Assembly: GCA_035380045.1 (NCBI GenBank)
Contig: DAOSWM010000021.1
Location: forward strand, 1 to 51,429
DNA: 51,429 nucleotides
Source: DAOSWM01 sp035380045
GTDB lineage: Bacteria; Bacteroidota; Bacteroidia; Bacteroidales; Tenuifilaceae
Reading direction: 5' to 3'
Shown here one piece after another: positions 17,676 through 25,675 of the stretch (positions are counted from its first letter, which is position 1; every line of letters begins with the position of its first letter). The notes beneath the pieces were generated by a model that saw only the letters and a list, made by a program, of their open reading frames with translations, was not told where the DNA came from and ran no database searches. The translations under genes were made by a program, and so were the position numbers.

Positions 17676-19355
17676 ATGTTCGACGAAAACAACATAGAAG
17701 TTTTAGCAACCAGCGAAAGTTATGTAAGGTCTGGTTTCTGGTCGAATATTCTTTCCAAGGTAATGTCGATTTTTTTGCTTGTTGTACTTACGAGTTACCA
17801 GAATCCTACCCCACGAATTGCAGAATTTCAGGTTTCCTACAAAACTATTGACCTCCAGCTAAATTTACAGGGCAAAGCATACGGCCTGGTTGATTACAAC
17901 AATCCCGAAACGTTTGGGACTCTTAACGGACAGCTAAATGTACTTTTGCAACGATTCTTCGAAGAACGTGATTTTTTACCAGCTTGGACTACCGAATACA
18001 ATGCTAACAGTAACCTGAATAGTTTAATTAACCTACTCGATAGCGCAAAGTATTTCGGTTTCCCCTTCGATTACTTCGGAAACCAGAATTTAAAAGTTTT
18101 GAAAAGCAACTTCGCAGAAACACTCTCACTAAGTTCCCGAGCTAGCCTTGAGCTGGCTTCAACTTTATCGGCTCTGAAGTTTATGCTTTACTTAAAGCAT
18201 GGCATTGTGGAAAGGGATTCGCTCTTTAGCTTTTCAGCGAGCACCGATTCGTTCCCATCTCTGTTGAACAATGCAGCTAATGATAATTTTAGGTTGCAGC
18301 TCGTTGCCCTTCAGCCCGATTTAGCCAAGTTCGAGCGAATTAAAAAATCGTTGCCAAACTTCATCGATTTGCATTATTCCATTAAGTATACCACACCAAA
18401 ACTCATCGACGAGAAGTTGCTGGCCAAGGCTCTTTTCTATGCAGGTATATCTGAAACGGCAGAATTGGATACCACCTTGGGTAACGTTTCGGCACTTCTG
18501 AAGCTCGAAAAGCAGTTTGGTCTTCCACTTGACTCTTGCATTAATGAGGAGAATCACATGGCTTTGGTTTCACTTTTACAGTACAGGTACTATCAGGCTT
18601 GTCTGAATCTCAATAGGTTAAGACGATTTGAGGATCCCGAGGGGAACTTTCTTTTTGTTAACATTCCCGAGTTTAGGCTTCATGTTGTGGAAGAAAAGCA
18701 GGAGAAGCAATCCTTCAACGTGATTGTTGGAAAGGAGGACACGCCTACCCCCATTTTCTCAGGTAATATTGAGAAATTGATAACAAATCCATACTGGACT
18801 GTTCCCAAGAGTATCGCCGTAAACGAAATGTTGCCTAAAATTCGTAAAGATTCAACTTACCTGCAAAGGAATGGTTACTACGTAATTAATGGCAAGGAGG
18901 AGGTGGTTGCTTTCTCAGAGCTCGATTGGAGCAGCAGCGACCCGTTCGGCAATAAGTACTGCATTCGGCAAGCAAATAGTACACGCAACTCATTAGGATT
19001 GGTAAAAATTATTTTCCCCAACGAACATAGTGTTTACCTTCACGATACGCCCGCGAGAGGTTTGTTTAAGGAGAAGAACCGAACTTTTTCCCACGGGTGT
19101 ATTCGTCTCGAAAATCCCGATATGTTGGCCCAATACCTTGCCGACAGGTATATCTCACCCCAAAAGGTGAATATCAAAAAACTTATCAATTCGAGGAAGA
19201 ATAACGAGATTCAGCTTGAAAAAACAGCAAGCATTCATATACAGTACATCACCTGTTCGGGAAACGAAAATGCTGATTTAGAGTTTTATAACGATGTGTA
19301 TAAACTCGATAAGCGGGATATTTCTATAGTATTCCCTGAGCTGGCTGGGATTTAG
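17676..19355 (+). CDS. L,D-transpeptidase, YcbB/LdtD type
   Basis: A 559-residue cell-wall enzyme that would form 3-3 crosslinks between meso-diaminopimelate residues, or attach proteins to peptidoglycan. A hydrophobic segment at about residues 26-41 acts as signal anchor or signal peptide. The central region is the scaffold domain of the LdtD/YcbB group. The YkuD catalytic domain starts near FLFVNIPEFRLHVVEE and carries the motif HDTPARGLF ... SHGCIRLENP with catalytic Cys475. The length is near that of E. coli LdtD. Its last 32 bp overlap the 3' end of a second, unrelated L,D-transpeptidase gene on the other strand. Near-consensus -7 elements TACCTTTC (17629) and TACATTTA (17652) precede the ATG. 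Confidence 0.93.
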   Translation: MFDENNIEVLATSESYVRSGFWSNILSKVMSIFLLVVLTSYQNPTPRIAEFQVSYKTIDLQLNLQGKAYGLVDYNNPETFGTLNGQLNVLLQRFFEERDFLPAWTTEYNANSNLNSLINLLDSAKYFGFPFDYFGNQNLKVLKSNFAETLSLSSRASLELASTLSALKFMLYLKHGIVERDSLFSFSASTDSFPSLLNNAANDNFRLQLVALQPDLAKFERIKKSLPNFIDLHYSIKYTTPKLIDEKLLAKALFYAGISETAELDTTLGNVSALLKLEKQFGLPLDSCINEENHMALVSLLQYRYYQACLNLNRLRRFEDPEGNFLFVNIPEFRLHVVEEKQEKQSFNVIVGKEDTPTPIFSGNIEKLITNPYWTVPKSIAVNEMLPKIRKDSTYLQRNGYYVINGKEEVVAFSELDWSSSDPFGNKYCIRQANSTRNSLGLVKIIFPNEHSVYLHDTPARGLFKEKNRTFSHGCIRLENPDMLAQYLADRYISPQKVNIKKLINSRKNNEIQLEKTASIHIQYITCSGNENADLEFYNDVYKLDKRDISIVFPELAGI

Positions 19356-20025
19356 CCAGCAGGTTTGGGTGGTAAATAAAAAGGCAGGTTCCGTTTTTAA
19401 TTAAATCAATTACTTCCTTAGTTTCGTTTTGGGGTATGGCAGGGCAACCAAAGCTGCGACCCAAACGCCCATTTCGTTCAATGTACTCTTGGCTTACATA
19501 ATCCGCTCCGTGAATTACCACCGCTCGCTTATAGGCATTGTCGTTTAATCCTTTGTTTACTCCGTTAATTCGAAGCGAGTAGCCATGCTTTCCTTCGTAG
19601 GTATTTTGGGTAACAAACAGCCCTAGGCTACTTTTGTTGGAGTTGGGTTCGTTTGAGAACGACTCGGGGGTTTGAATGCCAGAGTTTACTCCATGTGCAA
19701 CGTAGGTGCTTTTTACTAAACGCTTGTTTTTGATGTCGATAATGAAAAAGCGTTCTTCAACAGAAGGTTTGCTGAAATCGATAATTGCCAGTAACGAATC
19801 GTTCGGAAGTTTATCCTGCAGCTTCAACTTATAGAAACCCTGAAGCGATAGCTCTAGAGCGGCTATCGGAATGCCTGTTGTTTGGGTGAGTGTTTTTTCC
19901 AACGAAGCAATTTCGGATATGTTCAGGTTCTTCTCTTCTTCCACCTTACTGAATTCTGTAAATCCCATTATTAGGGCTAGTGTTGCAGCCACAAACGGAA
20001 GGGTTATGTTTTGAAACCTGAGCAT
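19324..20025 (-). CDS. L,D-transpeptidase catalytic domain protein (YkuD_2 type)
   Basis: A 233-residue exported protein of the small L,D-transpeptidase family PF13645. Residues about 7-24 are hydrophobic, a signal peptide or anchor. The catalytic part contains the histidine in VVIHGADYV and the nucleophile Cys194 in GRSFGCPAIP, where the family has GCPA instead of HGCIR. It would act on peptidoglycan in the periplasm. It is encoded opposite the YcbB-type enzyme and overlaps its 3' end by 32 bp, an unusual pairing of two L,D-transpeptidase families. The start ATG complement is at 20023-20025. Confidence 0.92.
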   Translation of the reverse strand: MLRFQNITLPFVAATLALIMGFTEFSKVEEEKNLNISEIASLEKTLTQTTGIPIAALELSLQGFYKLKLQDKLPNDSLLAIIDFSKPSVEERFFIIDIKNKRLVKSTYVAHGVNSGIQTPESFSNEPNSNKSSLGLFVTQNTYEGKHGYSLRINGVNKGLNDNAYKRAVVIHGADYVSQEYIERNGRLGRSFGCPAIPQNETKEVIDLIKNGTCLFIYHPNLLAKSQPAQGIL

Positions 20026-20246
20026 TCTTTAAAAATTTTGGCAAACTTAGTAATTAATAAATTAATAAAACAACCATTTGCTATTTTTAACTATTTGATA
20101 GTTTATGATATAGCATAAAAAATGAGTTGTGGTGGTTTTTTTGGAGGGAAGAAAATGTTTCTGGTACAGAAATTGTTTTGATTTTAAAACAGATATAGAG
20201 GTATGCTCTACATTTTTTGGGGTTTAATTAGGTTTATTCTTTTTTG

Positions 20247-20285
20247 AAAAAAAAAGTCCACGGCGTGCACCGTGGACTTTTTATG
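20247..20285 (-). terminator. Rho-independent terminator after the ferredoxin gene
   Basis: Stem GTCCACGG / CCGTGGAC (20256-20263 and 20270-20277) with A and T runs on both flanks, so it can work in both directions. It lies 16 bp past the ferredoxin stop on the minus strand. Confidence 0.9.
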
Positions 20286-20300
20286 TTTTGTTAACTTCAA

Positions 20301-20468
20301 CTATGCAGGATGAATAGCCTCAACTGGGCAAACATCAGCACAAGCACCACAATCGGTACAAACATCTGGGTCAATCTTATAGATATCACCCTCAGAGATT
20401 GCCTCAACTGGACACTCGTCGATGCAAGTACCACAAGCAGTGCAATCATCGGAAATTACATAAGCCAT
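20301..20468 (-). CDS. 2[4Fe-4S] ferredoxin
   Basis: A 55-residue clostridial-type ferredoxin carrying low-potential electrons. Both cluster motifs are complete: CTACGTCIDECP near the N terminus and CTDCGACADVCP near the C terminus (CX2CX2CX3C-P twice). The region between has SEGDIYKIDPDV. Such ferredoxins serve pyruvate:ferredoxin oxidoreductase, hydrogenases and aldehyde:ferredoxin oxidoreductase; the last of these is encoded at 32071-34227. It has its own promoter-like -7 element 45 bp upstream and its own terminator, so it is monocistronic and probably strongly expressed. The open frame is short and easily missed. Confidence 0.97.
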   Translation of the reverse strand: MAYVISDDCTACGTCIDECPVEAISEGDIYKIDPDVCTDCGACADVCPVEAIHPA

Positions 20469-20512
20469 TTCTTTTTGATTTTTTGGTTAAACTTCATTCA
20501 TGAATGCAATCA

Positions 20513-20520
20513 CAAATTTA
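20513..20520 (-). promoter_or_regulatory. Bacteroidota -7 promoter element for ferredoxin (TAAATTTG)
   Basis: On the minus strand the sequence reads TAAATTTG, a perfect TAnnTTTG, 45 bp upstream of the ferredoxin ATG. A T-rich stretch stands at the -33 region but no exact TTTG. Confidence 0.5.
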
Positions 20521-20618
20521 TACTCATTTATTGAATTGAAAAAATAAAACTAAAATTTTGTGGGAATTTAGAATGGCTATAAATGTAATTGTTAAAACCT
20601 GGTTAAAGTTTAAGGGAA

Positions 20619-21806
20619 TTAATGGTTGCTCAAAATTTTTACAATCAGCCAGGTTGTAAGCCCAATTGAGGTGCTCAGGATGCTGTCGTTAACATTCAGG
20701 TTTTCGCTGTGAAGGGAGAAGGACTCGTTACCCACCATGGTTCCAATTCTGAAATATGTAGATGGGACAAGCGCTGAGAAGTAGGCGAAATCGTCGGTGG
20801 TCATTCTTAACGGTAGTTTAGCTACCTTGTCTTTTCCGAGGAATTCTTCAGCAAACTTTACTGCTTTGGTAGTTAGCTCCTCGTTATTTGAAATTGATGG
20901 GTAGCCATTTCTGATTTCAACCTCGCACTTTGCTTTTGCTATCTCGGCAATTCTGCTCGAAATTCTTTGAATTTGGCTATGCGCTTCGGTTCGCCAACTT
21001 TCATTCAGGGTTCGAAAGGTACCTTCGATTTTAACCTCGCTGGGAATTATGTTGGTAGCTCCGTTTCCAATAAATTTACCGAAAGCCAACACCGATGGTA
21101 TGTTTGTTTCCTTTGGAGGTGTAACTTCTTGTTGCAGCGCAACAACTATTTCGGAAGCAATAGCAATGGGGTTCACGTACGTGTTCGGGAGCGCAGCATG
21201 GCCACCTTTGCCCTTTATGGTGAGGTAAATTTCATCGCCGGAGGCCATGTAGGGCCCGGGGCGAAATCCGGCAACTCCGAATGGTAAATCGGGTTGAATG
21301 TGAAGCCCCAGCATAATGTCGGGTTTGTTTTGTTGGAATACATCCGACTCAATAATTCTCTTTGCTCCTCCGGGGAGCAACTCCTCGCCGGGCTGAAATA
21401 TTAGAAGAATATTCCCTTCAATTTCATTTCGAAGTTGGTTGAGCAGCATTGCCGTACCCACAAGGTTAGCCATGTGAATATCGTGTCCGCAGGCATGCAT
21501 TACCCCTTTGTTCATGCTTGAAAATGGAAGCCCCGTTTTTTCTTCAATGGGAAGTGCATCCAACTCAGCGCGAATTCCAATGGTTTTGCCTGGTTTTTTA
21601 CCCTCAATCAAACCAATTACACCGGTTTCTGCAATTCCAGAATATGTTGTAATGCCAATTCTGGTAAGCTTTTTAGCAATAAGGTTTGACGTTTGGAATT
21701 CCTCAAACGAAAGTTCGGGGTTTTGGTGTAGTTCTCTGCGCAAATCAACAATTCGTTGAAGGATTTGGCTCGAGAGGCCTGCTATGGTTTCCCTTAAATT
21801 GCTCAA
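20619..21806 (-). CDS. M20 family amidohydrolase (N-acyl amino acid/hippurate hydrolase-like)
   Basis: A zinc-dependent peptidase/amidase of the M20D group, 395 residues from the start chosen. It begins with LRRELHQNPELSFEEFQTS, a family hallmark. The metal ligands are in HACGHDIHMANLVG, followed by the acidic FQPGEELLPGGAKRI; later motifs are GKGGHAALP in the dimerisation domain and TTDDFAYFS. Substrates in the family are N-acetyl or N-benzoyl amino acids, indole-acetyl conjugates and N-acetyl-diaminopimelate; this gene does not decide which. No ATG is near the N terminus. TTG 21830 lies within a promoter-like TATATTTG, so TTG 21806 is preferred. No signal peptide is seen. Confidence 0.9.
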   Translation of the reverse strand: MSNLRETIAGLSSQILQRIVDLRRELHQNPELSFEEFQTSNLIAKKLTRIGITTYSGIAETGVIGLIEGKKPGKTIGIRAELDALPIEEKTGLPFSSMNKGVMHACGHDIHMANLVGTAMLLNQLRNEIEGNILLIFQPGEELLPGGAKRIIESDVFQQNKPDIMLGLHIQPDLPFGVAGFRPGPYMASGDEIYLTIKGKGGHAALPNTYVNPIAIASEIVVALQQEVTPPKETNIPSVLAFGKFIGNGATNIIPSEVKIEGTFRTLNESWRTEAHSQIQRISSRIAEIAKAKCEVEIRNGYPSISNNEELTTKAVKFAEEFLGKDKVAKLPLRMTTDDFAYFSALVPSTYFRIGTMVGNESFSLHSENLNVNDSILSTSIGLTTWLIVKILSNH

Positions 21807-21827
21807 AGTTTTTTTCTTTTGGTAAAG

Positions 21828-21835
21828 CAAATATA
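21828..21835 (-). promoter_or_regulatory. Bacteroidota -7 promoter element for the M20 hydrolase (TATATTTG)
   Basis: The minus strand reads TATATTTG, a perfect TAnnTTTG, 22 bp upstream of the TTG at 21806. It includes the upstream in-frame TTG (21828-21830), which therefore is probably not a start codon. Confidence 0.45.
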
Positions 21836-21851
21836 GTTAATAATAATAAAT

Positions 21852-22240
21852 CAGTTGGCAGTTTGCAATTGGCAGTTTTAGTTTTCGGTGAGCTAAGGGC
21901 GAAGAACAATTTGCATACTTCAAACTTATGTTATCTATCTACGAAAAGTATCATTCTACAGGTTCATGATTACAATTTGGAAACTGAAAACTTAACATTT
22001 GACATTTTACATTTGACGTTTGACATCATACATCCTACATCTCAATTGGCAGTCTTCAGTTAGCAGTTGGCAAACTTTCAACTCCAAACTTTTCACTTCT
22101 GACTTCGGCCTTCAGTGAAATAGTAAACTGGAGAAAAAGTAAACTAGTGAAGTTTGGGATTTGCTATTCGCTCTCTGCCCTTTGCCAACTGAGAACTGAG
22201 AATTGCCTACTTGAACTTGGGATTTGGAATTTGGAACTTG
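21852..22240. repeat. Intergenic array of degenerate 7-bp repeats (three blocks)
   Basis: A 390-bp gene-free stretch between two minus-strand genes with clear heptameric periodicity. Block 1 (21852-21879) has 4 units such as CAGTTGG and CAGTTTG. Block 2 (21973-22119) has 21 contiguous units with no slippage, such as CAATTTG, GACATTT, TACATTT, CAGTTAG and CAAACTT; an A stands at position 2 in 17 of 21 and T dominates position 6. Block 3 (22157-22240) has 12 units ending mostly TTG, CTG or TCG, such as GGATTTG, GAATTTG and GAACTTG. The stretch 21880-21972 between blocks is only weakly periodic. No open frame here looks like a gene. Function is unknown. Confidence 0.85.
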
Positions 22241-22248
22241 AGTTTTTA

Positions 22249-25200
22249 CTAAAAATCGAGGCTTGTAGAGAAGTAGAAAATTGGGTTTAGAATAATTCCA
22301 CTTTCAATTCCCCATGCGTAGTCGAAACGAAGCGGGTAGCCCATGGTTTGGAAACGTATTCCGGTTCCAAAGCCGCCCACCAGTGGGCTTCGTTGTGTTT
22401 TGAACGTTACGGTTACCGGACCGTTTGAAACGGACGCTGTTTCCCAAACATTCTCGCCATGCCATGGCGAGGTTCCTTTCCAGGCGCTTCCCACATCAAA
22501 AAAGCCAACCAGCTGCAAGCTGTTAAGGAATTTATTCCCGGTTACATTGTTGGTAATTGTTCTGTAAATCGGAATTCGAATTTCTGAGTTAATAACGCCA
22601 AAGCTCGGTCCGTTTCGAATATTCTGCGAGAACCCCCGTAGGTTAGTTGCCAGAGTTTGAAACATAAGCTTATGCACATTATTCACAGGGATTTCCTTGT
22701 TAAAGTTTGGAACCATTGGGTTGAAATTCACCCAGCTGTCAACGCTACCAAGGTAGTAAACCAGCCCGGCATGCCCAGCCGAAGTTCCTATGGCAAAACG
22801 TGCTGCGAGGATAATGTTTCGCCAAATTGGGGTGTAGGTTCTGCCGTCGAATCCGAATGTGTAAAGGTCAGCGCGTTTGCCAAGTCCAATTCCAGTTTGC
22901 GCTTCCGCAAAGAACTTAAATCGAACACCATCCTTTAAGTTAAATCCCAAGTAGCTACAATTATCAAAAATTAAATCGGCTTTTAGTCCGCTCCAAAGCC
23001 GCTGGTCATCGGGTACCGATAGGGTTTCTATGTCGCCAGAGGGAATAGTAATTCGGTCGTACCTTACGGTTGTTCCGCCTCCAACGGAAGTAACCTGGCT
23101 AAAGGGGAAGCGCAGGGTGTAGGTTACAGCATGCGAACGAACCTTTGTTCTACGGTCGAATTCAAGGTTCTGGTAGGCTTGCCTTTGGAATGCGAGCTGA
23201 TGTTTGTACTTACTCCCAAGGTATTCGTACATAAGAAGAATTTCGGAACTCTCAAGGTCGGAGCCTAAACTCAGTCCACCGTAAAGCCGGTAATCTTCGA
23301 ACAAATCAACAGCACCAACCACGAAGCTGAGGTTTAAACCCGGGTTGAAGAATGCAGGTGCACCAGTATAGGGTTGATAGTTCGAATTCAGGAAGTTGAA
23401 ATCAACCTGGTTTACAATTTTATTGGGGAAGAATACCAGATTATAGCCAATTTTCGAAATTCGGTCAATTCTATACCCGTCAAGTGGCATCGAGTAGCCC
23501 AATGCGTTTAGGTTGTATCGTAACTTTTCCTTCTCAAAAACCCACGAGAAAACATCGATTGGAGAAGCATTTTCGGGCGAAAGATTGGTAAGCAATTGCT
23601 TAGAGAATGTTGAATCGGCGGGAGGGAGTGCTTCCTTCTCTTTTTGGTTTATGTTGCTCCATCCTTTTTCCAATTCGGTTCTCCAAATCGATTTTTGCTT
23701 TTCTGGCTCTACGAAGCTTGGTACTTCAACGAAAATTGAATTCTTTCGACCTGTGCCTATTGCATAGGCAATTGTTCCGAGTTCAAAGTTGAAGTCAATT
23801 TGGGAGAAAGGGTCGTTTAAGAGCTCTGCAGCTTGGCTTTGAATGTGGTAGCTGTAATGAATTGCCGTATCGATGTGGCTAACAGTGCTGTCGATTTTCC
23901 CGAAATATAGCTTCCTTGCGCCACTCACATTGGAAACGAACGATAGGTTGTTGTTGCCTTGCCATTTGAGGTTCCCGATTGTTTCGTACTCCTTGTGGCT
24001 TAGTTTTTTCCACGAGAAAGGCGCTACTGTGTTGTAGGATAGCCAAATAGAATTATTTGAACGACTTTGGTTTTTCCCGACAGGTTCGCTGTCCGTTAAT
24101 GGTTCAGTGTTTTCAAACTTGTTTGAAACATAAGCAAATTTGCTGTTCGAAAATTCCTGTGGGTTTAGGGCTGAAGCCATGTTGCTGGTAATTGCTGTAA
24201 TCCTATTTCGGGTAATTGAGTATTCAAAAACATTCGGTTTACCGGCGATTACCGCTGAAAAATAAATTTTCGACCCGTTGGGGCTGTACGATAGGGAGCT
24301 AATTTTTGTGACATTTGGAAGCAGCCTGCTAACTCGCTCTTTTGATTCAGTATCAACGATATCAAGGTAAATTATCCCCTTGTTCTCATGTACGAATGCC
24401 AGAACATTTGCCGAAGGATGCCAATCAAAATTTGGCATGTAGTTGTCCTGTTCCTGTTTTAGCCGGTAACCGGTTGTGTAAATTTTATGCTTCTTGCCAG
24501 TAACCCTATTTGCAACCCAAATTCGTTTCTTCCCGTTGTTGTTCTCAACCCACGAAATAAGGTCGCCATCGTAGCTGAGTCCAACTTGGTTTATTTTTCT
24601 TTTGTAACTTACATTTATTAAAGGCTCAACTGGTTGGTTGTTACACGAATCGAATGGCAGGCTAGCCAGCCTTTTGTTCCAGTACTGTTCAAAATCGCTA
24701 AAGAGTTTTTTTTCTTTTTCCCCCGAAATTATTTTTATTGCCTTGCTAAAGTTGTCGAAATAGTTAGTAATAATAAGGCATTCAGGAATGGCGTGCAACC
24801 CAAAGGTTTTGGAAAAGTAGAACCAGAATGCTTGCCCAACAATCTCAGCATCGGTACCTTCGAAGCTATTTAGCTTTGAAATTTTGCCTCTTTTTAAAGA
24901 TGAGTGAAGCTGCAAGTCGTTGGCGGTTGACCAGCCCTGCGAGAGGAATGCTTTGAGCCCATTAAAAAACCAATTTGGGTAGGTTTTTTCAATATCAGAA
25001 TTCCATGGCGATTTGTTGCTCCCACCGAGCAAAAGTTGTCGCATTAAGAGTTCAGTTATAGCAGAGGATACTTGCTGCTCAAATTCGGTATAATCCGATT
25101 CGAAGTAAACACTTACCTTGTTGCGGAAAAGTTGGTTTGTTCCACCCAAATTGTAGTCTTCCTTGCCAGTAACCAGCTCTATGTTGCTTTGTCTGAAGTC

Positions 25201-25497
25201 GGAAAGCCTGTTGAAAACAATGAAAACAATTCGCTCATTGAGCGATGATTTTAAAAGCGACTCAAGCCTGGTGATCTCATCCGATGCAAAATTTGCTAGG
25301 TGAGTAGCCAACTCTTCTCCACCCTGATAGTAGTAAACATCAAACTGTGGTGCTCTGTGGTATGTCCACAGAAACTGGTTGTATGTTGGTCGGTTCTTGC
25401 CAAATGTTTGCTGAGTACCATTGTAGAATTGTGCATTGGATTTAATGCAGAAAAAACTGACCCAAAGCAACAGTAGTATTTTAATGGTAGGCTTCAA
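22249..25497 (-). CDS. Large secreted protein with TolB-like beta-propeller and C-terminal outer-membrane barrel
   Basis: A protein of about 1082 residues. From TTG 25497 it begins with a signal peptide (KPTIKILLLLWVSFF, ending SNA-Q); the TTG at 25518 would add seven residues before it. Residues about 25-270 resemble a gluzincin-type peptidase region (RAPQFDVYYYQGGEELATHL) but show no HEXXH zinc motif. Residues about 280-600 hold WD40/PD40 propeller repeats such as LAFVHENKGIIYLDI and LSYSPNGSKIYFSA. The last 370 residues are a surface-antigen type barrel related to BamA/Omp85 (FNPGLNLSFVVGAVDL ... FRFDYAWGIESG-like strands at the end). The role is unknown; export or assembly of surface material is an inference. 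The stop lies 8 bp beyond the heptamer array. Confidence 0.85.
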   Translation of the reverse strand: MKPTIKILLLLWVSFFCIKSNAQFYNGTQQTFGKNRPTYNQFLWTYHRAPQFDVYYYQGGEELATHLANFASDEITRLESLLKSSLNERIVFIVFNRLSDFRQSNIELVTGKEDYNLGGTNQLFRNKVSVYFESDYTEFEQQVSSAITELLMRQLLLGGSNKSPWNSDIEKTYPNWFFNGLKAFLSQGWSTANDLQLHSSLKRGKISKLNSFEGTDAEIVGQAFWFYFSKTFGLHAIPECLIITNYFDNFSKAIKIISGEKEKKLFSDFEQYWNKRLASLPFDSCNNQPVEPLINVSYKRKINQVGLSYDGDLISWVENNNGKKRIWVANRVTGKKHKIYTTGYRLKQEQDNYMPNFDWHPSANVLAFVHENKGIIYLDIVDTESKERVSRLLPNVTKISSLSYSPNGSKIYFSAVIAGKPNVFEYSITRNRITAITSNMASALNPQEFSNSKFAYVSNKFENTEPLTDSEPVGKNQSRSNNSIWLSYNTVAPFSWKKLSHKEYETIGNLKWQGNNNLSFVSNVSGARKLYFGKIDSTVSHIDTAIHYSYHIQSQAAELLNDPFSQIDFNFELGTIAYAIGTGRKNSIFVEVPSFVEPEKQKSIWRTELEKGWSNINQKEKEALPPADSTFSKQLLTNLSPENASPIDVFSWVFEKEKLRYNLNALGYSMPLDGYRIDRISKIGYNLVFFPNKIVNQVDFNFLNSNYQPYTGAPAFFNPGLNLSFVVGAVDLFEDYRLYGGLSLGSDLESSEILLMYEYLGSKYKHQLAFQRQAYQNLEFDRRTKVRSHAVTYTLRFPFSQVTSVGGGTTVRYDRITIPSGDIETLSVPDDQRLWSGLKADLIFDNCSYLGFNLKDGVRFKFFAEAQTGIGLGKRADLYTFGFDGRTYTPIWRNIILAARFAIGTSAGHAGLVYYLGSVDSWVNFNPMVPNFNKEIPVNNVHKLMFQTLATNLRGFSQNIRNGPSFGVINSEIRIPIYRTITNNVTGNKFLNSLQLVGFFDVGSAWKGTSPWHGENVWETASVSNGPVTVTFKTQRSPLVGGFGTGIRFQTMGYPLRFDYAWGIESGIILNPIFYFSTSLDF

Positions 25498-25592
25498 CTC
25501 CGAGCATTTTATGCGCAAATTACAATAAAAATGGCTATTATGCTATTTAGTTTTATTTGTTGGTACGTATTTTGCATTTTTAAAATACACTT

Positions 25593-25624
25593 TTTGAATT
25601 TGGTATAAATGTTTTCTACCTTTG
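25593..25624 (+). promoter_or_regulatory. Bacteroidota promoter for the DUF1573 gene
   Basis: TTTG at 25593-25596 (-33), a 20-bp spacer, then TACCTTTG at 25617-25624 (-7). Both elements and the spacing match the consensus for this phylum. Transcription would start about 10 bp later and leave a leader of roughly 40 bases before the ATG. Confidence 0.7.
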
Positions 25625-25675
25625 AAAGTTCCTTTATTAATAACTGGATTTTTATAACAATATAATTTCATGCAT

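Noticed and set aside
19340..19360. Terminator hairpin at the junction of the two L,D-transpeptidase genes
   Set aside because: The 7-bp stem is not followed by a T run on either strand, and it lies within both coding regions.
21686..22063. A plus-strand open frame of 125 codons covering part of the heptamer array
   Set aside because: It overlaps the N-terminal coding part of the M20 gene in antisense, has no homology signature, and the second half only reflects the 7-bp repeats.
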